Source: Acidimicrobiales bacterium
Lineage (GTDB): Bacteria > Actinomycetota > Acidimicrobiia > Acidimicrobiales > RAAP-2
Length of the DNA stretch: 5,790 nt
Assembly (NCBI GenBank): GCA_017882985.1
Contig: JADGOK010000075.1
Span: 1 to 5,790 of the forward strand
Reading direction: 5' to 3'
A model generated the notes under the pieces. That model saw only the letters and a program-made list of their open reading frames with translations. It was not told the origin of the DNA and did no database searches. Both the position numbers and the translations under genes were made by a program. Of the stretch, positions 1 to 5,790 are shown piece after piece. How positions within the stretch are numbered: position 1 is the stretch's first letter; each line of letters begins with the position of its first letter.

Positions 1-963
1 CACCCGCAGCGCCTTGACCGTAGGGGCGCCGAAAGCCTTCACCTCGGTCGCCGCGAAGGCCGGCGAAAGGTCGTGCAGGACCATGCCAAAGCGCAGGTCG
101 GGCTTGTCGGTGCCGTAGAGGGCCAGCGCGTGCGCCCACGTCATGGACCCGATCGCCCCCGGTCGCACGCCCGTCGCGACCTCGGCGGCGTCCAGCACCG
201 CGCGCGACACGAAGGCCACGATGTCGTCCTGATTGACGAAACTGGCCTCGAGGTCGAGCTGGGTGAATTCGAACTGGCGGTCCGCGCGCAGGTCCTCGTC
301 ACGAAGGCATCGCGCGATCTGGTAGTAGCGGTCGAATCCGCCGACCATCAGGAGTTGCTTGGCGATCTGTGGGCTTTGGGGCAACACGTAGAACTCACCC
401 GGATGCAGCCGCGAGGGCACCACGAACTCGCGCGCGCCCTCCGGCGTCGGCGCCCAGAGCAGGGGCGTCTCCACTTCGCAGAAACCTTGCGCGTCCATGG
501 CCGCGCGCAGCGAACGGTTCACCGCCGCGCGTAGACGCAGATTGGCCTGCATTCTCTCTCTGCGGATGTCGAGGAACCGGTAGCGAAGGCGCACCTGTTC
601 GTCAATGTCCACACGATCATCGAGTTGAAACGGTGGCGGCTCGGCGACCGAGAGGATCTCAACCGTGCAGTCCGTTAGTTCAACCTCGCCGGTCGCCAAG
701 CGCTCGTTGACGGTCCCCTCGGGTCGACGCGACACGGTCCCGCTCACGCGAACGACGTACTCGCTTCGCACGTCGACCGAACCTTCGACCACGGCCTGGA
801 GGATGCCCGATCGGTCGCGCAGGTCGAGGAACGCGAGGTGCTCACCGTGCTCGCGACGCTTGGCCACCCACCCGCAGACACTCAGTCGCTGCCCAACTCG
901 CTCGACACCAACCGACGCGCACAGCGCGTCGCGCAGACTAGTGGCTTCAAGATTCTGGGACAT
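1..963 (-). CDS. aspS: Aspartyl-tRNA synthetase, N-terminal part (partial), probably non-discriminating
   Basis: The frame is open from ATG 963-961 to the left edge, giving 321 of the roughly 590 residues expected of bacterial AspRS. It charges tRNA-Asp, and in many bacteria also tRNA-Asn, with aspartate. The N-terminal OB-fold anticodon-binding domain covers about 20-110 (CGWVAKRREHG at 30-40, FLDLRDRSG at 45-53). The class II core follows with RYRFLDIRR (127-135), PTPEGAREF (172-180), QSPQIAKQLLM (196-206), YYQIARCLRDEDLRADRQ (213-230) and EFTQLD (232-237). YGTDKPDLRFG (283-293) leads into the bacterial GAD insertion domain, which is cut by the window edge. His39 and Gly83 sit at the two positions associated with relaxed tRNA recognition. 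A GTG at 969-967 is an alternative start two codons upstream; the ribosome binding site is weak for both, so coupling to hisS translation is likely. Confidence 0.95.
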   Translation of the reverse strand, partial: MSQNLEATSLRDALCASVGVERVGQRLSVCGWVAKRREHGEHLAFLDLRDRSGILQAVVEGSVDVRSEYVVRVSGTVSRRPEGTVNERLATGEVELTDCTVEILSVAEPPPFQLDDRVDIDEQVRLRYRFLDIRRERMQANLRLRAAVNRSLRAAMDAQGFCEVETPLLWAPTPEGAREFVVPSRLHPGEFYVLPQSPQIAKQLLMVGGFDRYYQIARCLRDEDLRADRQFEFTQLDLEASFVNQDDIVAFVSRAVLDAAEVATGVRPGAIGSMTWAHALALYGTDKPDLRFGMVLHDLSPAFAATEVKAFGAPTVKALRV

Positions 964-970
964 GGTCACT

Positions 971-2257
971 TCACTTTGTCAGTAGGTTCGAGATGGTCAC
1001 CACGACGTCGATTCGAGCGACGGTCTGCTGCGCCTGCCCGAAACTCTCACTTCGTAGGTCCCTAATCGTAACCTCGTCGGCCTCTCGTTCCAGGGGGCCA
1101 ACCAGCAGCGCGTAGCGCGCGCCGGACTTATCGGCGACCTTCATCTGGGACTTCATCGACCGGCCGTCGTAGGCACGACCGGTCGCGAAGCCGGCACCGC
1201 GCAGTTGATCGACCAGCGGAGTCGCCACGTCGTCACCGGTGGTGTCGACGACGAACAGATCGAGCTGTCGATTGACAAGATCGCCCTCGCCCACCTCCTC
1301 GGCGTCAAGAGCCAGCAAGAGTCGTTCGATACCGCTGCCAAACCCGATGCCGCTCGTGGGTTTGCCCCCGAGCTGTTCGGCGAGCTTGTCGTAACGTCCA
1401 CCACCACCGATCGACTTCTGGGCACCCTCCAGTGCCTCGGCGACGAATTCAAATGTCGTGCGCGTGTAGTAATCAAAACCGCGAACCAGTCGCGGATCAA
1501 GTGTCGTCTCGATGCCAATCGAGGCGAGTCCCGCGAGAACACGATCGAAGTGCGTGCGACAGTCGGCGCACAGGTGGTCGATCAACATGGGTCCCGCGCC
1601 AGTCACGGCGACGCACTCGTCGCGCTTGCAATCGAGCACGCGCAGCGGATTCTCCGACCAGGTCGCCTGGTGCTCGTCGCACAGCGCCTTGGCGTGCGAG
1701 GACAGATGGGCGCGCAGGAGCATCAAGTACTCCCCGCGACATTCGTCGTGGCCCATGGAGTTGATGAGCAGTCGAACGCGCGTGAGACCGAGGGCGGCGT
1801 AGTAACGCCACGCGAGGGCGATCACCTCGACGTCGACCGCGGGGTCGTCGGTGCCGAGTACTTCAACGCCGAGCTGATGGTGCTGGCGGTAACGGCCCGC
1901 CTGAGGACGCTCGTAGCGAAAGGCCGGCGTGACGTACCACGCCTTCCACGGCGTCGTGGGCTGATGCTGGACGAAGGCGCGCACCACCGACGCCGTGCCC
2001 TCGGGTCGCAACGCGTAGCGGCGTTGACCACGGTCTTCGAAGACGTACATCTCCTTCTTGGCCACGTCACTGTGCTCACCGATGCCTCGGTTAAAGACAC
2101 CAACCTCTTCGAATAACGGCGTCATCACGAGTGAGAAACCATAGCGGTACGCGAAATCAGCGAACGCGCCAATCAGCCCTTCCCAGCGTGCCGACGCCGG
2201 TCCCAGCACGTCGTGGGTCCCGATGGGCGCCTGGAACGGCGTCACCGAATCGCTCAT
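971..2257 (-). CDS. hisS: Histidyl-tRNA synthetase (HisRS)
   Basis: HisRS attaches histidine to tRNA-His in the cytoplasm using ATP. It is a class II synthetase acting as a dimer. The 428-residue product has normal family length. Motif 1 region is TPLFEEVGVFNRGIGEHSD (46-64). Motif 2 includes LRPEGT (83-88) and FRYERPQAGRYRQHHQLGVE (113-132). The HisRS-specific motifs are LVRGFDYYT (257-265), containing the catalytic Arg259, and GGGGRYD (284-290). Motif 3 is GIGFGSGIERL (303-313). The C-terminal anticodon-binding domain starts near 331 (QLDLFVV). An insertion region between motif 2 and the HisA motif holds four cysteines (C210, C215, C230, C233). Small departures from the usual consensus are His126 in RQHHQ, where Phe is common, and Ser308 in GSGIERL, where Ala or Leu is common; neither is a catalytic residue known to me. 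The start is the ATG overlapping the rel stop; aspS follows seven bases after the TGA. Confidence 0.96.
   Translation of the reverse strand: MSDSVTPFQAPIGTHDVLGPASARWEGLIGAFADFAYRYGFSLVMTPLFEEVGVFNRGIGEHSDVAKKEMYVFEDRGQRRYALRPEGTASVVRAFVQHQPTTPWKAWYVTPAFRYERPQAGRYRQHHQLGVEVLGTDDPAVDVEVIALAWRYYAALGLTRVRLLINSMGHDECRGEYLMLLRAHLSSHAKALCDEHQATWSENPLRVLDCKRDECVAVTGAGPMLIDHLCADCRTHFDRVLAGLASIGIETTLDPRLVRGFDYYTRTTFEFVAEALEGAQKSIGGGGRYDKLAEQLGGKPTSGIGFGSGIERLLLALDAEEVGEGDLVNRQLDLFVVDTTGDDVATPLVDQLRGAGFATGRAYDGRSMKSQMKVADKSGARYALLVGPLEREADEVTIRDLRSESFGQAQQTVARIDVVVTISNLLTK
2254..2257 (-). other. ATGA stop/start overlap between rel and hisS
   Basis: The TGA stop of rel (2256-2254) shares bases with the ATG of hisS (2257-2255). 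I see no convincing Shine-Dalgarno sequence just upstream (the preceding bases read AACAAGACCTC). The likely mode of hisS translation is therefore reinitiation by ribosomes finishing rel, which would tie HisRS output to Rel output. The overlap is seen directly; coupling is inferred. Confidence 0.85.
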
Positions 2258-4464
2258 GAGGTCTTGTTCTGTCCGGGTAGTTGGCGAAAGGCGTCAAAGA
2301 CGCCGTCAACTAATTTCAAGGCCGCGATCAGGCTTGATAGGTGCGTCGGGTCGGCCAACTCCACGTCGAAGATCATCCGCACGATGCGCGAACCCGACGT
2401 CGTCGAGCTGCTCGAAATGATGTTGAGGTGGTACTCGGCGACGACCTTGGAGACATCGAGCAGCAATCGTGAGCGGTCAAACGCGAGGACTTCGAGCACG
2501 GCGCGGTACTGGCCGCCGAGCGAGCCGTCCCACTCGACGTCGATGATCCGCTCGCCCAGTCGGTGCGCGAGCGCCACCGCGTTGGAGCAGTCATCACGGT
2601 GCACGGAGACTCCCCGACCCTGCGTGATGAAGCCCATGATCGGGTCGCCCGGCACCGGCGAGCAGCAGCGTGCCAAATGGATCATCACGTCATCGAGTCC
2701 TTCGACGTAGACGCCCGCCGTGCGACGCGTGGAGCGACTGGTACGCGGCATCTTCGTGACCGTCGAGGGCAGCTGTTCGGCCTCTCCCCCGTGCAGTTCA
2801 CGGTCGAGGCGTTGCACGGTCGCGAGTGCCGAGATCTGTCCGCTGTCGATCGCCATGAAGAGCGCCTCGAGGTCGTCGAGGCTGAGCGACTTGATGACCG
2901 CGTCGAGTGCACTCGACGACAGGGACGTCGCGATGGGCAGGCCCTCACGCCGCAGCGCCTTGGTCAGCTCTTCTCTCCCACCTTCAATCGCGTCGTCGCG
3001 GCGCTCACGCTGGAACCACTGTCGGATCTTGGACTTGGCGCGCGAGGACATCGCGATGCCGAGCCAGTCGCGCGACGGACCGGCCGACTCGCTCTTGCTC
3101 GTGACGATTTCGACGACGTCGGCCGAGTGCAGGGCCGTGTCGAGGGGCACGAGACGACCGTTCACTTTGGCGCCGACGCAGTGGTGGCCGACCTCGGTGT
3201 GCACGGCGTAGGCGAAGTCGATGGGCGTGGCGCCCTCGACGAGGGCGATCACGCGACCCTTGGGCGTAAAGACGTAGACCTCGTCCTGGCCGAGGTCGAG
3301 CTTCAGGGCCTCCAAAAACGCGATCGGATCGGCCTCTTCCTCCTCCACGTCGACGAGCCTCTGCATCCAGGCGATCTCGCTGCCCGAGGCGCCCTCCTTG
3401 TAGCCCCAGTGGGCCGCGATGCCGAACTCGGCGCGCCGGTGCATCTCCTGGGTTCGCACCTGGACTTCGACCGATTTGCCGCGTGGCCCGATGACGGTCG
3501 TGTGCAACGACTGGTACAGGTTGAATTTGGGCGAGTTGATGTAGTCCTTGAAACGACCCTGCACCGGGGACCACAGGGCGTGGATCGCGCCGAGCACCGC
3601 CCAGCAGTCGCGCTCCTCGTCCACGATCACGCGCAGTCCGACGAGGTCGAAGATGTCGTCGAACTCCTTGCCGCCGATGACCATCTTCTCGTAGATACTC
3701 CAGAAGTGCTTTGGTCGACCGCGGACCTCGCCCGAGATGCCAAAACTCTCCAACTTGGCGCTGAGCGTCTCCATCACCTCGTCCAGGTACGCCTCACGCT
3801 CGGGCTGACGCGCAGCGACCATCTGTTCGATCTCCGCGTAGCGCTTGGGGTGCAGCGTCGCGAAACTGAGGTCCTCGAGCTGCCACTTGACTTGCTGGAC
3901 GCCGAGTCGGTGCGCGAGGGGGGCGTACACGTCGAGCGTCTCTTGGGCGATGGCGCGCTGACGCGCCATGGGCATCACCGAGATCGTGCGCATATTGTGC
4001 AGGCGGTCCGCCAACTTGATGAGCAAGACCCGCCAGTCCTGGGCCATGGCGATGAACATCTTGCGGATCGTGGCCGCCTGTTGGGCCTCTTTCGAGTCGA
4101 ATTCGAGTCGGTCGAGCTTGGTGACGCCGTCGACGACGGCGGTCACCTGCTCGCCGAACTCCTTGGCGAGCCACTGGGTGGTGATACCCGTGTCCTCGAC
4201 GGCGTCGTGCAGCAGTGCCGCGGCGATGGTCGGCGCGTCCAAACCAAGGTCGGCGACGATACCGGCGACCGCGATCGGGTGGGTGACGTAGGGTTCGCCC
4301 GTACGGCGCAACTGACCTTCGTGAGCGCCGATCGCCGCCATTCCCGCCCGGCGGATGACCTCGGTGTCCTCCGTGGCGTGGTGCTCGCGGAAGCGCGCGA
4401 TGAGCCGCTCAATAGAACTGACCAACGCGCTGTCGGGGGTGGAACGCGAAGCGAGGCTAACCAT
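2254..4464 (-). CDS. rel: Bifunctional (p)ppGpp synthetase/hydrolase Rel (RSH family)
   Basis: Rel makes (p)ppGpp from ATP and GDP/GTP when uncharged tRNA stalls ribosomes, and hydrolyses it otherwise. The 736-residue product has the full long-RSH architecture. The HD hydrolase domain (about 30-195) keeps R54, H62, HD 86-87, ED 90-91, and D153 and N157 in KLADRLHNMRT, so hydrolysis should be active. The synthetase domain (about 240-355) has GRPKHFWSIY (249-258), FDLVGLR (272-278), RFKD (304-307), YQSLHTTV (317-324) and EVQVRT (333-338). RFKD is the RxKD form of bifunctional Rel/SpoT enzymes, as opposed to ExDD of synthetase-only RelA. A TGS domain (about 394-457), a helical linker, the conserved cysteine motif (H596, C600, C601, H622, C626) and a C-terminal ACT/RRM domain (about 655-730) follow. 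An in-frame stop ten bases upstream fixes the ATG start. The stop codon overlaps the hisS ATG. Length and residues are typical; no damage is seen. Confidence 0.96.
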   Translation of the reverse strand: MVSLASRSTPDSALVSSIERLIARFREHHATEDTEVIRRAGMAAIGAHEGQLRRTGEPYVTHPIAVAGIVADLGLDAPTIAAALLHDAVEDTGITTQWLAKEFGEQVTAVVDGVTKLDRLEFDSKEAQQAATIRKMFIAMAQDWRVLLIKLADRLHNMRTISVMPMARQRAIAQETLDVYAPLAHRLGVQQVKWQLEDLSFATLHPKRYAEIEQMVAARQPEREAYLDEVMETLSAKLESFGISGEVRGRPKHFWSIYEKMVIGGKEFDDIFDLVGLRVIVDEERDCWAVLGAIHALWSPVQGRFKDYINSPKFNLYQSLHTTVIGPRGKSVEVQVRTQEMHRRAEFGIAAHWGYKEGASGSEIAWMQRLVDVEEEEADPIAFLEALKLDLGQDEVYVFTPKGRVIALVEGATPIDFAYAVHTEVGHHCVGAKVNGRLVPLDTALHSADVVEIVTSKSESAGPSRDWLGIAMSSRAKSKIRQWFQRERRDDAIEGGREELTKALRREGLPIATSLSSSALDAVIKSLSLDDLEALFMAIDSGQISALATVQRLDRELHGGEAEQLPSTVTKMPRTSRSTRRTAGVYVEGLDDVMIHLARCCSPVPGDPIMGFITQGRGVSVHRDDCSNAVALAHRLGERIIDVEWDGSLGGQYRAVLEVLAFDRSRLLLDVSKVVAEYHLNIISSSSTTSGSRIVRMIFDVELADPTHLSSLIAALKLVDGVFDAFRQLPGQNKTS

Positions 4465-4472
4465 ACGGTCAG

Positions 4473-4478
4473 CCTACC
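4473..4478 (-). promoter_or_regulatory. Likely ribosome binding site of rel
   Basis: GGTAGG lies eight bases before the ATG at 4464, in the short gap after secF. It is a moderate Shine-Dalgarno match. The same bases include an in-frame TAG (4476-4474), so rel cannot start upstream of this point, which supports the ATG at 4464. Confidence 0.6.
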
Positions 4479-4484
4479 GGTGCC

Positions 4485-5618
4485 CTAGCGCCGTTTCTGC
4501 TTACGCGGCCGTGCCTGCACCGGAGAATTCGCTGATCGAGCGGCAGTGCGCGCCGATCGCTGGGGGCCGTCGGCCCCGATCAACGCGGCCGCGGCGGGCG
4601 TCACGACGCGGCGTTCGCTCTTGGCGGCCACGCGTTCGGCCAGTTCGCGAAAACGCGGCTCGCGCTCCTTGAACGCCGCAAGCAGGGGGCTCGCAATGAA
4701 GATCGAAGAGTACGCACCGCTGAACAGTCCGACCACCAGCGCGAGACCGTAGTTCTGCAACGTCGTCGCGCCGAGGATGTACGCGCCCACGATGAGCACC
4801 GACAGCACCGGCAGGATCGCGACGAGCGACGTATTGATCGAGCGCGCCAGCGTCTGGTTCATCGACAGGTTCACCATCTCGCCGTAGCTCATGTCGCCAG
4901 CCTTCAAGACACCACCGGTGTTGTCGCGCACGCGGTCAAAGACGACGACCGTGTCGTAGAGCGAGTAACCGAGGATCGTCAACAGGGCGATCACCGTGTC
5001 CGGCGTGATCTGGAAGCCGAAGAGCGAGAAAACGCCAACCGTCACGAGCAAGTCGTGGACCATCGCGATGAAAGCCGCGAGCGCCATCTTGGGCTCGAAG
5101 CGCATGCTGATGTACGCAACGACCGCAATGAAGAAGACAATGAGCGCCTCGAGGGCGCGCCGCGTGATCTGTCCGCCCCACGTCGGTCCGACGTTGCTGG
5201 TCGACACATCGTTCGGATTGGCGTGCGCCAGCTTCGCCATGGCGTTGACGACCGCGGTCGTGATGTCGTTCTGTCGCGTCGAAGAGAGTGCGTTGAGGTC
5301 GGCGGTGACCTGATAGGTGTCGGCACCCAACTTCTCGACCGTCGGTTGGCTGAGTCCGGCCTTGTCCACGGCCGAGGTAACGGCGCTGATCGACGTGTGC
5401 GGTGCCTTGACCTCCCACGAGCTGCCGCCGCGGAAGTCGATTCCGAGGTTGAAGCCGCGGATACCGAGCGACCCCAGCCCGACCACGATGACGATGATCG
5501 AAATAGTGAACCACGTCTTTCGCCGCCCGACGAAGTCGATCGTCGTGAGGCCCTGATACAGCCGTCCGAAACGGCCGGGCGTCTTGCTCTCGGTCTCGGT
5601 CTCGGTCTCGCTACTCAC
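4485..5618 (-). CDS. secF: Protein translocase subunit SecF
   Basis: SecF pairs with SecD in the cytoplasmic membrane to drive late steps of Sec-dependent export using the proton motive force. The 377-residue product has an acidic N-terminus (ETETETE), a first membrane helix near 36-54, the family signature GIDFRGG at 59-65, a short extracytoplasmic domain to about 150, then five further helices at about 153-172, 178-201, 206-228, 262-284 and 288-312. Conserved SecF stretches include GPTWGGQ (144-150), MVHDLL (186-191), LTILGYSLYDTVVVFDRVRD (213-232) and NQTLARSINTSL (254-265). The basic tail (RPRKQKRR) should be cytoplasmic. The GTG start is chosen because it follows GGAGG by eight bases and overlaps the secD stop by eight bases. 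An ATG at 5783 would add 55 residues translated out of frame across secD, without SecF character. The stop is TAG at 4487-4485; rel follows after 20 bases. Confidence 0.95.
   Translation of the reverse strand: MSSETETETESKTPGRFGRLYQGLTTIDFVGRRKTWFTISIIVIVVGLGSLGIRGFNLGIDFRGGSSWEVKAPHTSISAVTSAVDKAGLSQPTVEKLGADTYQVTADLNALSSTRQNDITTAVVNAMAKLAHANPNDVSTSNVGPTWGGQITRRALEALIVFFIAVVAYISMRFEPKMALAAFIAMVHDLLVTVGVFSLFGFQITPDTVIALLTILGYSLYDTVVVFDRVRDNTGGVLKAGDMSYGEMVNLSMNQTLARSINTSLVAILPVLSVLIVGAYILGATTLQNYGLALVVGLFSGAYSSIFIASPLLAAFKEREPRFRELAERVAAKSERRVVTPAAAALIGADGPQRSARTAARSANSPVQARPRKQKRR
4563..4577 (-). other. GC-rich inverted repeat (possible RNA hairpin) in the 3' end of secF
   Basis: GGGGCC and GGCCCC flank a three-base spacer, giving a possible six-pair all-GC stem in the mRNA. 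It falls in the codons for GADGP in the SecF tail, about 100 bases before the rel start. No T-run follows on the minus strand, so it is not an intrinsic terminator. A role in mRNA stability or partial attenuation before rel is possible but unproven; in high-GC coding DNA such repeats also arise by chance. Confidence 0.3.
5589..5610 (-). repeat. Hexanucleotide tandem repeat in the 5' end of secF
   Basis: The plus strand reads CTCGGT three times followed by CTCG, a perfect 22-base tract of a 6-base unit. On the coding strand it encodes alternating Glu-Thr in the cytoplasmic N-terminus of SecF (residues about 4-10). Because the unit is a multiple of three, gain or loss of copies would change tail length by two residues without a frameshift. 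Confidence 0.75.
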
Positions 5619-5790
5619 CTTGGGTGCCTCCGACGACGAGACCAGCGGCCATCGAGAGTGCGGAATGGCTCTGCGAACCGCGCCGGCCGAGCAGAATAAC
5701 GAGGGGACGGGTGAAGTACCACGTGATGGCGACGTCGAGAATGGTCGAGAGGCCGAGGAAGAACGCGAAGCCCCGCACGTCACCCACCGC
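5611..5790 (-). CDS. secD: Protein translocase subunit SecD, C-terminal end (partial)
   Basis: Only the last 59 codons and the TAG stop (5613-5611) are inside the window; the rest lies beyond the right edge. SecD is the large membrane subunit of the SecDF complex, which uses the proton motive force to help pull exported proteins across the membrane after SecYEG/SecA. The visible protein contains GDVRGFAFFLGLSTILD followed by VAITWYFTRPLVILLGR, which matches the final transmembrane helix and the conserved TRPLV-like end of the SecD family. A short polar tail ending in GGTQGE follows. Its identity is supported by secF starting within its last codons, the usual SecD-SecF order. The frame is open to the window edge. 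Function is known from the family; the fragment itself shows only the last membrane segment. Confidence 0.9.
   Translation of the reverse strand, partial: AVGDVRGFAFFLGLSTILDVAITWYFTRPLVILLGRRGSQSHSALSMAAGLVVGGTQGE
5627..5631 (-). promoter_or_regulatory. Ribosome binding site of secF
   Basis: GGAGG on the minus strand, eight bases before the GTG at 5618. It lies inside the coding end of secD. This is the strongest Shine-Dalgarno match seen at any gene start in the window, and it fixes the secF start at that GTG rather than at an in-frame ATG much further upstream (5783). Confidence 0.8.

Noticed and set aside
73..534. A 153-codon open frame on the plus strand at the left edge
   Set aside because: It lies opposite the aspS reading frame, which runs unbroken to the edge with class II synthetase motifs. 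The plus-strand product has no recognisable features.
1205..2116. A 303-codon open frame on the plus strand opposite hisS
   Set aside because: Same antisense pattern, with no recognisable domain and no ribosome binding site that I could support; hisS on the other strand is intact.
4465..4484. Possible promoter or terminator in the secF-rel gap
   Set aside because: The gap is only 20 bases and holds a ribosome binding site; there is no stem with a T-run and no room for a -35/-10 pair. A promoter inside the secF coding end cannot be excluded but is not visible.
2563..4488. A 641-codon open frame on the plus strand opposite rel
   Set aside because: It is antisense to a complete, motif-rich rel gene. 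Its product is rich in Arg, Asp, Val, Leu and His without recognisable domains, as expected when the opposite strand of a high-GC gene lacks stop codons.
4585..4592. Palindrome GCGGCCGC in the secF tail
   Set aside because: An eight-base GC palindrome is expected by chance in DNA of this composition and has no repeat partner or context suggesting a function.
5055..5699. A 214-codon open frame on the plus strand opposite secF and the end of secD
   Set aside because: Antisense shadow of secF; the product is Arg/Asp-rich low-complexity sequence with no family features.

Overview
The window is an uninterrupted stretch of core bacterial chromosome. All five genes lie on the minus strand, so transcription runs from the right edge to the left edge. 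In that order they are secD (only its C-terminal end), secF, rel (a bifunctional RelA/SpoT homologue), hisS and aspS (only its N-terminal 321 codons). Base composition is high in G+C. Gene order, high GC and protein motifs fit Actinomycetota. A lineage outside the well-studied Mycobacterium/Streptomyces group, such as Acidimicrobiia, is a reasonable guess, but I cannot assign a class without a tree.

Layout by position: secD end 5790-5611; secF 5618-4485, starting at a GTG inside the last codons of secD, with a clear GGAGG ribosome binding site; a 20-base gap; rel 4464-2254; hisS 2257-971, whose ATG overlaps the rel stop codon as ATGA; a 7-base gap; aspS 963 to beyond the left edge. No intergenic space exceeds about 20 bases, and no promoter, terminator, RNA gene, mobile element or CRISPR array is visible. 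The arrangement looks like a single polycistronic unit whose promoter lies beyond the right edge.

SecD and SecF form the proton-motive-force-driven accessory complex of the Sec translocon. Rel makes and degrades (p)ppGpp in response to uncharged tRNA on the ribosome. HisRS and AspRS charge tRNAs, so the operon joins a stringent-response enzyme to two enzymes that determine the signal it senses. The well-known mycobacterial version of this neighbourhood carries extra genes (apt between secF and rel, and others between rel, hisS and aspS); here these are absent and the genes abut.

I found no previously undescribed system. The observations most worth a second look are the AspRS residues that predict a non-discriminating enzyme (implying Asn-tRNA made by transamidation), the compacted secDF-rel-hisS-aspS order without apt, and a short hexanucleotide repeat at the 5' end of secF.
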